Assembly (NCBI GenBank): GCA_035548055.1
Contig: DASZTL010000009.1
Location: forward strand, 1-8,892
From: DASZTV01 sp035548055
GTDB taxonomy: Bacteria; Actinomycetota; Actinomycetes; JAFAQI01
DNA: 8,892 bases
Reading direction: 5' to 3'
The translations under genes were made by a program, and so were the position numbers. This document shows, in pieces, positions 1 through 6,468 of this stretch (its first letter is position 1; the number at the start of each line of letters is the position of its first letter). A model generated the notes under the pieces. It was not told where the DNA came from. It did no database searches and saw only the letters and a program-made list of their open reading frames with translations.

Positions 1-1067
1 CCGGCGATCGCACCGATGGGCAGGACGATCATCATCGGGGTCACCGACGTCGAGAACAGCCCGAAGCACAGCAGGGCGCCATAGACCATGGCGGAGAGCT
101 CCATCACGCGCACGATCCCGAACCGCTCCGCCAGTCGGCTAGCGATCGGCGCTCCGACGACGTACGCCACCGCGACAACCGCGATGAACGCCGAGGCCAG
201 TGAAGCCGACTTTCCGAGGCCCTTTGTGATGTAGAGCACGATAAAGACCTTCAGCCCGGCGAAGCTGTACTCCCAGATCGCATTGGCGACGGCGAAGATC
301 TGCAGACCGCGGTGGTGCAGGAGCAGGTCGCCCGCGTTCTCGATCTCGTCGTCGTCGTCGCTTCGGCGCGGCGGTACCTCCCGCTGAAGATGAATGACGG
401 GCCGCAGTGCAAACGAGCTGACGCCGAGTGTCGCGGTGCCCAGCACGAAAGGCAGTGGTGTCCACGCCGACAACAGCAGGCCGCCCGCGATCAGGGCGAC
501 CCCGAGCCCGGCCCCGCGCATGATCGCCTGACTTGACTGCGCTCGTGGCAGCAGGCGTTTCGGCAGGAGGTCGGCGTAGAGCGCGCGGTACGGCGGGTAA
601 TAGATGTAGTAGCCGATGAAGAAGGCGAGGATGCAGACGCCGGCCAGCTGGTAGTCCGGCGCGAACGGCAGGAGCACCAGGCCGGCCCCGGCCAGCGGCG
701 CACCGACCACGATGAAGGGCAGCCGCGGCCCGTAGCGACCGCTGCCAAGCATGCGGTCGGACAGTGCCCCCGAGATCAGCGGGATGGCGAGGGCGAACGC
801 GCCCTCGCCGCCGATCAGCGCGCCGACCTTCGCCGGTGAGTGGGTGAGCGAGAGCAGCACGCTGGGGCCGTAAGTGGTGAGGATCGTGATCGCGAAAGCG
901 AGCCCGAATGTCGGGAGGCCAAGAGTCAGCAGAAGCGGCCGGGCATCCTGGGACGTCGTGTGCTCGCTGGGCAGCTCGAGGCGAAAGAGCTGTCGCGGAA
1001 GGTGGAGCGAGCGCGGCGCTTGGGCCGTCGCCTCAGTTCCCGGCAGCGGTACCTCGCGAGACGACAA
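1..1067 (-). CDS. MFS transporter, C-terminus beyond the window edge
   Basis: This is the N-terminal ~355 residues of a major facilitator superfamily permease of the inner membrane; the reading frame is open to the left edge. I read about nine hydrophobic segments, at roughly residues 45-65, 80-101, 117-134, 140-158, 185-200, 203-220, 255-280, 288-306 and 325-345. The first cytoplasmic loop carries GALSDRM, matching the MFS loop 2-3 signature. YPPYRALYADLLP (157-169) recalls the SLC45/MelB-like branch, but that placement is weak. A hydrophilic loop with four Asp and a Glu (237-241) lies between TM6 and TM7, as expected for the MFS central loop. No ATG or GTG occurs in frame between 1065 and the first TM codon, so I take the TTG at 1065-1067; it gives a 44-residue N-terminal tail and overlaps the dehydratase gene by 35 bases. 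A GTG at 1095-1097 is the next upstream option. The substrate is unknown. The overlap suggests co-transcription with the dehydratase. Confidence 0.85.
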   Translation of the reverse strand, partial: MSSREVPLPGTEATAQAPRSLHLPRQLFRLELPSEHTTSQDARPLLLTLGLPTFGLAFAITILTTYGPSVLLSLTHSPAKVGALIGGEGAFALAIPLISGALSDRMLGSGRYGPRLPFIVVGAPLAGAGLVLLPFAPDYQLAGVCILAFFIGYYIYYPPYRALYADLLPKRLLPRAQSSQAIMRGAGLGVALIAGGLLLSAWTPLPFVLGTATLGVSSFALRPVIHLQREVPPRRSDDDDEIENAGDLLLHHRGLQIFAVANAIWEYSFAGLKVFIVLYITKGLGKSASLASAFIAVVAVAYVVGAPIASRLAERFGIVRVMELSAMVYGALLCFGLFSTSVTPMMIVLPIGAIA

Positions 1068-1491
1068 CGTTGGTGGCTTCGCACACCAGCTCGCCACCCG
1101 TCGTACGGATCTCCATGCGCATCGTCATGAGCTCGTTGGCGCCCGCGTCACGGATGTCGTCGATGAAGGTCGTGGCAGTGAGCTCGTCGCCCGGGTGGAC
1201 CGGACGGTGGTGGACGAATCGCTGCTCGCCGTGAACGACCAGGGCGTAGTTGAGGCCGAGGTCCCCGTCAGCCATCGCCCCGCGGCCGCCGACTGCGAAG
1301 CCCATCGTCGTGAGGAATGTCGGCGGTGCGATGACGTCCTTGTAGCCAGCCGCCCTGGCCGCCTCGCGATCCCGGTAGAGGGGATTCGGGTCGCCGATCG
1401 CGTCGGCGAACCGTCGGATGTGCTCCCGTCCGATCTCGTACGTGCCCTCGGCCTCGTACGACCGGCCGATGAAGTCACGGTTGAGCGGCAT
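1033..1491 (-). CDS. MaoC/FAS1-like dehydratase N-domain protein (HadA/HadC-type subunit)
   Basis: This 152-residue single hot-dog-fold protein resembles the MaoC-dehydratase N-terminal (FAS1-like) family, which includes the mycobacterial HadA and HadC subunits and UPF0336 proteins. Family members act on 3-hydroxyacyl or enoyl thioesters, usually as one half of a heterodimer with a catalytic MaoC partner. The hydratase-2 motif region reads GDPNPLY (33-39): the Asp and Asn-Pro are present, but the position that is His in catalytic MaoC subunits is Tyr. The later block HGEQRFVHHRPVHPGD (87-102) is typical of the family. Length matches single-domain family members. The ATG is firmly set by an AGGAGG seven bases upstream. 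The gene overlaps the downstream MFS gene and is divergent from the WS/DGAT gene. No HadB-like catalytic partner lies in the window, so this subunit probably works with one encoded elsewhere (inference). Confidence 0.85.
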   Translation of the reverse strand: MPLNRDFIGRSYEAEGTYEIGREHIRRFADAIGDPNPLYRDREAARAAGYKDVIAPPTFLTTMGFAVGGRGAMADGDLGLNYALVVHGEQRFVHHRPVHPGDELTATTFIDDIRDAGANELMTMRMEIRTTGGELVCEATNVVVSRGTAAGN

Positions 1492-1498
1492 TTCGAAT

Positions 1499-1504
1499 CC
1501 TCCT
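1499..1504 (-). promoter_or_regulatory. Strong Shine-Dalgarno of the MaoC-like gene
   Basis: AGGAGG on the minus strand ends seven bases before the ATG at 1489-1491, fixing that start. It sits between two 5-base inverted repeats (TTCGA and TCGAA), which could form a very small hairpin with the site in its loop. The hairpin may be chance. Confidence 0.75.
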
Positions 1505-1577
1505 CGAACCCCCGGCGCTATGCCGCTTTGACCGTAGCAGCGTGCGATTCGCCGGCTGTGTAGCGTTCGGGATTGCC
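1505..1577. promoter_or_regulatory. Divergent intergenic region between dehydratase and acyltransferase genes
   Basis: These 73 bases, with the adjoining ribosome site, must hold the promoters of the leftward dehydratase-MFS pair and the rightward WS/DGAT gene. A TTGACC (1528-1533, plus strand) looks like a -35 hexamer, but no good -10 follows at 16-18 bases. I therefore mark the region, not a defined promoter. No clear operator palindrome is visible. Confidence 0.4.
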
Positions 1578-2951
1578 ATGAGACAGCTGCTGGGGGTCGA
1601 CGCGCTCCACATCCTCGAGGAGAACGCCCGGCAGCACATGCACACCCTCAAGATCGCCATCGTCGGCCCGCGTGAGGGGCAGCCGGTGCCCGCTGCCGAG
1701 CTCGAGGAATGGGCGACGGAGCGCCTGCCTCGGCTCGCCCCGTTCCGTTGGCAGGTCCGCAAGATCCCGCTCGGACTGGGTCGTCCGGTCTTCATCGACA
1801 GCGGCCGGTTCGAGATCGACCGGCACATCTCGGTCGCGGCACTGCCCGCCCCCGGCAACGAGGAGCAGCTCGACGAGGTGATCTCCCGGATCGCCAGCAT
1901 TCAGCTCCCGCGTGACCGGCCGCTGTGGGATCTCACCATCGTGACCGGCCTGGAGGGCGACCGGACCGCCCTCGTCTTCAAGATTCATCACGCCGTCATG
2001 GACGGCCAGGCAAGCGTCCGGTTCTTCGAGCTGGCCTTCGACGGCGGCGCCGACGATCCGCTCGGCGATGTGCCGGCGGCGGAGCCGGATCCGGGGCGGC
2101 TGCGGCTGGTCGCGTTCGCGCTGCGGTCGCAGGGACGGCAGCTCCGCCGGCTGCCGGCGGTGACCAAGCGCTCCGTGGCCTCGATTCGCTTCAACCGCAA
2201 CCTGCGCAAGTCGGGCGCACCGCCCGTGGTGAACCCGCTTTCCGGCCCGTCCACCCGGTTCAACAAGCGTCTGGTTGCTGACCGGGTGTACGTCGATCTC
2301 ACCGTGCCGTTCGCTGACGTCAAAGACCTGGCGACCCGGGTCGGAGCGACGGTGAACGAGGTGTTCGTGACGGTATGCGGCGGTGCGGTGCGCCGGTATC
2401 TCGCTGCCCATGGCGAGACGCCGAAGCAGTGTCTCAACGTGGCGCTTCCGGTATCGCTGCGTCGGCCCGAGGAGATCGATGACTTCGGCAACCGCACGTC
2501 GTACTGGTACGTCTCGCTCGCTACCGATGTCGCCGATCCAATGGAAAGACTCGCCGCGGTGAAGGACAGCCTCAACGCGGCGCGGGCTTGGGCGCAGGGC
2601 GACGCCGAGCTGTTCGCGGTGTGGCAGGACTACTACCTGTTGTTCGGCAAGATGACGCTCAAGTCCTTGACCGTCGTTGAGCGGATGGTACGGCGACCTC
2701 TCTTCAACGCGGTCGTCTCCAACGTTCGCGGTCCGCGCGAGCTGTCCGTCGCGGGCGCGCCCGTCGTTGCGGTCCGGTCGATGGGCCCGATCACTCGATT
2801 GCTCGGTCTCAACATCACGGCTTGGAGCTACCTCGACACGTTCTCCATCGGGATGCAGTCATGTCGCGAGTTCATGCCGAACCTGCGCGAGCTCGGCAAC
2901 CACATCCGCGAGGAGCTCGCCGCCTTCTCCGCGGCCGCGGCGAGCGTCTAG
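1578..2951 (+). CDS. Wax ester synthase/diacylglycerol O-acyltransferase (WS/DGAT, Tgs family)
   Basis: The 457-residue enzyme transfers an acyl group from acyl-CoA to diacylglycerol or a long-chain alcohol, making triacylglycerol or wax ester storage lipid, usually at the membrane or lipid-body surface. The catalytic HHxxxDG motif is present as HHAVMDG (137-143). Other family blocks are PLWD (115-118), ATVNEV (257-262), GNR (304-306), SNVRGP (381-386) and GLNIT followed by SY (410-418). The length agrees with the usual 450-480. An upstream in-frame GTG at 1542 would add 12 residues. I prefer the ATG at 1578 because MRQLLGVDALHILEE aligns with the normal family N-terminus. Neither start has a strong Shine-Dalgarno. 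The gene stands alone on the plus strand, divergent from the dehydratase and tail-to-tail with the VOC gene. Substrate preference (TAG or wax ester) cannot be read from the sequence. Confidence 0.93.
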   Translation: MRQLLGVDALHILEENARQHMHTLKIAIVGPREGQPVPAAELEEWATERLPRLAPFRWQVRKIPLGLGRPVFIDSGRFEIDRHISVAALPAPGNEEQLDEVISRIASIQLPRDRPLWDLTIVTGLEGDRTALVFKIHHAVMDGQASVRFFELAFDGGADDPLGDVPAAEPDPGRLRLVAFALRSQGRQLRRLPAVTKRSVASIRFNRNLRKSGAPPVVNPLSGPSTRFNKRLVADRVYVDLTVPFADVKDLATRVGATVNEVFVTVCGGAVRRYLAAHGETPKQCLNVALPVSLRRPEEIDDFGNRTSYWYVSLATDVADPMERLAAVKDSLNAARAWAQGDAELFAVWQDYYLLFGKMTLKSLTVVERMVRRPLFNAVVSNVRGPRELSVAGAPVVAVRSMGPITRLLGLNITAWSYLDTFSIGMQSCREFMPNLRELGNHIREELAAFSAAAASV

Positions 2952-3352
2952 GCCTGCGCAACGCGGATCATGTTGCCGGCGGGGTCGCGCACCGCGGCGT
3001 CGCGGACGCCCCAGAAGCGGTCGTCCGGCTCCTGCAGGACTTCCACGCCCGGCGTCGCGGCGAGCTTGTCGAAGGTGGCGGTGAGGTCCGAGACACGCAC
3101 CTGCAACATCGGCAGCGCGCCCTTCGCGAGCAGCGTCGCGAGAGCGTCGCCGTCCTCTTGCGATCGGCCGCCGTGCGGTTGTGACAGCACGATCGAGATC
3201 TCGGGCTGGGCGTCGGTGGTCAGGGTGATCCAGCTGAAGCCGTCTTTGTCGACGCGGTTGGCGAGAGTCATCCCGAGGCTGTCGCGATAGAAGGCGAGGG
3301 CTGCCTCGGGGTCGTCGACCGTCACGTGCACGCCACTGATCGAAGTGCTCAT
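2948..3352 (-). CDS. VOC (glyoxalase/bleomycin-resistance fold) protein
   Basis: This 134-residue protein has two beta-alpha-beta-beta-beta halves of the vicinal oxygen chelate superfamily. GVHVTVDDPEAALAFYRDSLGM (7-28) is the classic first-half start, and VRDPAGNMIRVAQ the closing strand. Only His9 is kept among the usual metal-ligand positions: the second-half strand reads MLQVRV, and the normal terminal Glu position is Arg (MIRV). A metal-dependent glyoxalase I activity is therefore unlikely; a binding or sequestering role fits better (inference). I use the ATG at 3350-3352, with AAGG eight bases upstream, over a GTG at 3374-3376 that would add eight residues and overlap the AraC gene. The gene starts 10 bases after the AraC stop, so the two form an operon. 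An AraC regulator followed by this kind of VOC protein is, to my knowledge, a common pair in actinomycetes. The ligand is unknown. Confidence 0.88.
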   Translation of the reverse strand: MSTSISGVHVTVDDPEAALAFYRDSLGMTLANRVDKDGFSWITLTTDAQPEISIVLSQPHGGRSQEDGDALATLLAKGALPMLQVRVSDLTATFDKLAATPGVEVLQEPDDRFWGVRDAAVRDPAGNMIRVAQA

Positions 3353-3362
3353 GTCGCCGACC

Positions 3363-3860
3363 TTAGGAGTGGGCACCCGCGGCGGGCTTCTTCGAAACTG
3401 CTTTGTTCGCGACTTCCTGCGACTTCCGGCGACTTGGTCGAGTCAGAACCATGGACTGACACGAGCTGGTGTCGCGCATGTCGTCGTGGTCGGCGGCACG
3501 GTAGCGGGATGGCGACTCGCCGACGATTTCGGTGAACCGTGCGGAGAAGGAGCCGAGACTCGTGCAGCCGACCGCGAAGCACACGTCCGTCACGCTCAGG
3601 TCGCCCCGGCGCAGTAATGCTTTGGCGCGCTCGATCCGTCGCGTCATGAGATAGGAGTACGGCGTCTCGGCGTACGCCTCGCGGAATCGCCGACTGAAGT
3701 GCGCGGGGGACATCAGTGCGGTCTGGGCGAGCGCCGGGACGTCGAGCGGTTGGGCGTACTCGCGGTCCATTCGGTCGCGAGCGCGCCGGAGCCGCTTCAG
3801 CTCGTCGAGCTCCGCGGTGCCCACCCGCCCATTCTGCGGCAAAGCAATGTGGCATTGCAT
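3363..3860 (-). CDS. Short AraC-family transcriptional regulator (DNA-binding domain only)
   Basis: The 165-residue protein is almost only an AraC/XylS-type DNA-binding domain. The first helix-turn-helix is at about 39-60 (LDVPALAQTALMSPAHFSRRF). The second is at about 89-118, with DVCFAVGCTSLGSFSARF and the family signature ending in PSRYR. No effector-binding cupin domain is present. A 30-residue basic tail (RRKSQEVANKAVSKK) follows and may contact DNA. The ATG at 3858-3860 has GAGGG eight bases upstream; both lie inside the palindromic element at 3841-3913, which encodes the first residues MQCHIA. Other in-frame starts are GTG 3905, TTG 3842 and GTG 3824, none with a comparable ribosome site. 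The family-like part begins at about residue 8 (PQNGRVGTAELDEL), so the native start before the element arrived may have been TTG 3842 or GTG 3824. It probably regulates itself and the VOC gene. Confidence 0.88.
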   Translation of the reverse strand: MQCHIALPQNGRVGTAELDELKRLRRARDRMDREYAQPLDVPALAQTALMSPAHFSRRFREAYAETPYSYLMTRRIERAKALLRRGDLSVTDVCFAVGCTSLGSFSARFTEIVGESPSRYRAADHDDMRDTSSCQSMVLTRPSRRKSQEVANKAVSKKPAAGAHS

Positions 3861-3913
3861 AGGCGATTCCCTCGCTTTTCGGGCGATTTGCCTGGGCAAT
3901 GCCACATTGCTTT
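3841..3913. repeat. Palindromic element, copy 1
   Basis: Perfect 18-base inverted arms, AAAGCAATGTGGCATTGC (3841-3858) and its complement (3896-3913), enclose 37 bases. The conserved core is 69 bases (3843-3911). It matches copy 2 (6472-6540) without gaps at 52 of 69 positions by hand count; the outer 13 bases of each end are identical between copies. Each arm is itself a dyad, GCAATG-NNN-CATTGC. The inside can extend the stem (AGGC 3861-3864 with GCCT 3890-3893). The element begins five bases after the protease stop and runs into the start of the AraC gene. It could be a miniature mobile element, a paired operator, or a processed or terminating RNA hairpin; it is not followed by a clear U-tract. 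I do not recognise the family. Confidence 0.85.
3869..3873 (-). promoter_or_regulatory. Ribosome binding site of the AraC gene, inside the palindromic element
   Basis: GAGGG on the minus strand lies eight bases before the ATG at 3858-3860. It decides the start chosen for the AraC gene. The equivalent position in copy 2 reads CGCCC and has no such site, so the ribosome site is not a fixed part of the element. Confidence 0.5.
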
Positions 3914-3918
3914 AGCGG

Positions 3919-6387
3919 CTAGATCGTGACGGCTCGGCTGACGCTCTTCACGGCGGTCGAGCCGGAGTACCAGACGAGCTTCAGGGTGTGTTTGCCCTCG
4001 GGCGCCGCGGCCGAGCCGGCGAAGGTGTAGGCACCGTGCAGCGTCATGACGTACGTCGTGTCGACCCGCTTGCCGTCGACGTAGGCGACGACTCGGTCAT
4101 CCGCGGCGTTGGGGCATCCGAAGGCGCCGAGGCCGGCCACCTTCGGACACTTGTCCTGGTTGTCGAGGATGCCGTCGCGGTCGGTGTCGGGACAGCCGCC
4201 GGAGGCCATCGGGCCCTTCGCGTGCTTGCACACATCGGCGATGTCCGGCACCCCGTCACCATCGGCGTTGTCGGTGATCGTGGTTGCCTTCGCACTCACG
4301 GTGTAGTGCACCGACGGCGACAGCACCTCGGACGGGATCACACGTGCGGTGAGGTTGCGGTGTGCCCACGGGACCGTGACGGTGACCGAGCCGACGCCGG
4401 TCTTGACCTCCTGGCCCGACCCGCCCTTGACCTCGAGGCCCAGCGATGACGCCGGGTCGCTCCACTTCAGCGTCACCTTCACGGTCGCCTGCTTCTTGAC
4501 CGGCACCGTGATCTCGTGGATGTTGCCCACCTCGGGCACCAGTGGAAGGCCGGAGGTCGAGGTGTCCAGGGGAGTGAAGTCGTTGCCCCCGACGTGCTTC
4601 ACCTGGAACGTGTGCGTTGTCACCTTCTTGGCCATCGGGGCATTGAGCCGCTGGTGCGCCATCGGCGGTGCCGCGAGGGGAATCGAACCGCTCGCCGGTG
4701 CGCGGTCGAGCGACGTGACCCAGTCCTTGTCACGAATGTGTACGCCGGTCTCGGCGAACACCGAGTACGGCGCCTCGATCCGCTGTGCGGCGAGGTAGCT
4801 GCGCGGGATGGTGAAGGTGATCGAGCTGTTCTTCGTGTCCCAGGTGGACGTGCCGGAGGGCATTACGAAACGTGCCCCCGAGTCGATGGTCTCGACGTCG
4901 CCGAAGCTCGTGCTCTGGGTCTGGACGAAGGAGTCGAACTTCCGGCCGCCGACGTACAGGCCATAGCCGGTCACCCGGCCGCCTTCGACGGTCGGCCAGA
5001 GCTTGTCGATCTTCACCGTCGCCTTGACGGCGTGCCGAGTCACCCACGCGTGGAAGCCGGTGATGTCGGTCATCGGCAGCGTGCCGTCACCGGATGCGTC
5101 CTTCACCGTCGTACTGCGCTTGGTCGGCTGCGGTGCGTTGCTCACCCAGGAGGCCGTTCCGCCCCACACCAATCGACCGGCCTTCGACCTGACGGATTTG
5201 ATGTCCAGCGCAGGGCTGCTCGTTTGCACTGTCTTCGGCTGGAAGTCGACCGGGGTGCCGAGCGGCAGCAGCGAGTTCCAGGCCGGCTGCGGACAGTCTT
5301 CTGCCCGGCCGGTCGATGAGGCGTACCAGTGGTCGGCGGGGTTCTGGACCTGGAACGAGTTGAGCCCGTCGCCGGCCTTGTCGTTGGGGACGAGGACGTC
5401 GGCGGCATTGACCTTGCCGTCGCCGTTGACATCGATGAAGTTGCTCATCCGTAGTGCGAACCCCTCGACGTCGAGGGTCGAGACGCACTTCGCGAGATCC
5501 ACCGGATCGGAGCTGTAAGCCATGATGTCGTTCGTCGGAATCGGGCCCCACGGGCCGTCGGCGCCGTCGCCGACGTGGCCGAGCGTCAGGCAGTGGCCCG
5601 TCTCGTGCGCGACGAGGTCGTAGATCGAGAAGAAGTCGGTCTTGCCGGGCAGCGGGTCGACCGCTCCGTTGATCGAGAAGCAGATGTTGCCGCCCGGCCC
5701 GTCGCAACGGTGGACGTAGATCCCGCCAAGCTCGCCGTGATGGTCGTCGAAGCCCGGAACCGTCAGCCACTGCTGCATGGAGAACGGGTTCGGAAACGAG
5801 CCGCACGGGGCCCCGCCGGGACCGAGGACGTCCAGGCCGGCCTCCTTGAGGAAGGCGACCGGATCGATGCCGATGCCGAGGCCGCCGGCCGGGTTCGTCG
5901 CGATCACGACGATCTTCGGGCTGACCAGGCGGATCAGGTGCGTGGGCAGTCCGTCCTTGTCGACCGGCACGAGATCGGTCGTGATGTGGAAGTGCACGCC
6001 TTTGGACAGCCACTGCAGGTTCATCTGGTCGGCCAGCATGTGGATCCCGCCGTCCCACATCTGGACTGCCTGTCGCATCAGGCTTGCGTCGCGCGTGGCG
6101 AAGGGTGATACCGGCACAAGCACGGCGACGTTGATCTCGGGCGAGTCCAGCGCGTTCAGGCCGACCTTCATGTGAAAGCACTTGTTGTCCGGGTCGTCCT
6201 GGTCGATGTCGGTGATGCAGCCTGCCGGGAGGTTGCCGTCCCCGAAGTGGGTGCCGGCGTACCCGGCGGCCGCTCCCGTGCGCGGCTGCGCGGTGGAGGC
6301 GGCTTCTGCTGCCGGCGCGGCCACGCCGAACACGACGGCGGCGGTGATCAGAATGAGGGTCTGAGGCTTGAACAGAAGTCGGCGCAC
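3919..6387 (-). CDS. Secreted metzincin-like zinc metalloprotease with EF-hand and thrombospondin type-3 repeats
   Basis: The 822-residue exported protein has an N-terminal signal peptide (RRLLF, a hydrophobic run, then an Ala-rich cleavage region near residue 30). A zinc-protease domain follows with HETGHCLTLGH (261-271; bases 5575-5607). A candidate Met-turn is IMAYSS with Met289. An EF-hand/dockerin-like calcium loop, DVNGDGKVNAAD, is at 319-330. A beta-rich middle (about 440-570) and a PPC-like beta domain (about 625-700) come next. Two thrombospondin type-3 calcium repeats follow (706-760, bases 4108-4272), with DGDGVPDIADVC and DTDRDGILDNQDKC. A C-terminal beta domain of about 60 residues ends the protein. 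About a dozen cysteines suggest disulfides. The metzincin Gly at motif position 8 is Thr here, while the third His is kept. I chose GTG 6385-6387 because it starts a proper signal peptide; GTG 6448-6450 would add 21 residues. Neither has a clear ribosome site. The substrate is unknown. The gene is flanked by both palindromic elements. Confidence 0.85.
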   Translation of the reverse strand: MRRLLFKPQTLILITAAVVFGVAAPAAEAASTAQPRTGAAAGYAGTHFGDGNLPAGCITDIDQDDPDNKCFHMKVGLNALDSPEINVAVLVPVSPFATRDASLMRQAVQMWDGGIHMLADQMNLQWLSKGVHFHITTDLVPVDKDGLPTHLIRLVSPKIVVIATNPAGGLGIGIDPVAFLKEAGLDVLGPGGAPCGSFPNPFSMQQWLTVPGFDDHHGELGGIYVHRCDGPGGNICFSINGAVDPLPGKTDFFSIYDLVAHETGHCLTLGHVGDGADGPWGPIPTNDIMAYSSDPVDLAKCVSTLDVEGFALRMSNFIDVNGDGKVNAADVLVPNDKAGDGLNSFQVQNPADHWYASSTGRAEDCPQPAWNSLLPLGTPVDFQPKTVQTSSPALDIKSVRSKAGRLVWGGTASWVSNAPQPTKRSTTVKDASGDGTLPMTDITGFHAWVTRHAVKATVKIDKLWPTVEGGRVTGYGLYVGGRKFDSFVQTQSTSFGDVETIDSGARFVMPSGTSTWDTKNSSITFTIPRSYLAAQRIEAPYSVFAETGVHIRDKDWVTSLDRAPASGSIPLAAPPMAHQRLNAPMAKKVTTHTFQVKHVGGNDFTPLDTSTSGLPLVPEVGNIHEITVPVKKQATVKVTLKWSDPASSLGLEVKGGSGQEVKTGVGSVTVTVPWAHRNLTARVIPSEVLSPSVHYTVSAKATTITDNADGDGVPDIADVCKHAKGPMASGGCPDTDRDGILDNQDKCPKVAGLGAFGCPNAADDRVVAYVDGKRVDTTYVMTLHGAYTFAGSAAAPEGKHTLKLVWYSGSTAVKSVSRAVTI

Positions 6388-6468
6388 CGGACAACCATTC
6401 GACGCTGCGGGACCGCGTTCCTGTGCCGCGCCGGCGTCGAGCGAGGCCACCGCAGCGCGAAGATGTGG

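Noticed and set aside
348..359. Four tandem GTC triplets
   Set aside because: They encode an Asp run in the central cytoplasmic loop of the MFS protein, a usual acidic loop and too short to call a functional microsatellite.
1518..2411. Minus-strand open frame of 297 codons opposite the WS/DGAT gene
   Set aside because: High-GC antisense shadow with His/Arg-rich low-information sequence; the plus strand encodes a clear acyltransferase.
3841..3913. Ordinary Rho-independent terminator
   Set aside because: The stem is long enough and follows a stop codon, but there is no U-tract on the minus strand, the loop is large and conserved in length, and it overlaps the next gene's start. Kept only as one possibility in the repeat entry.
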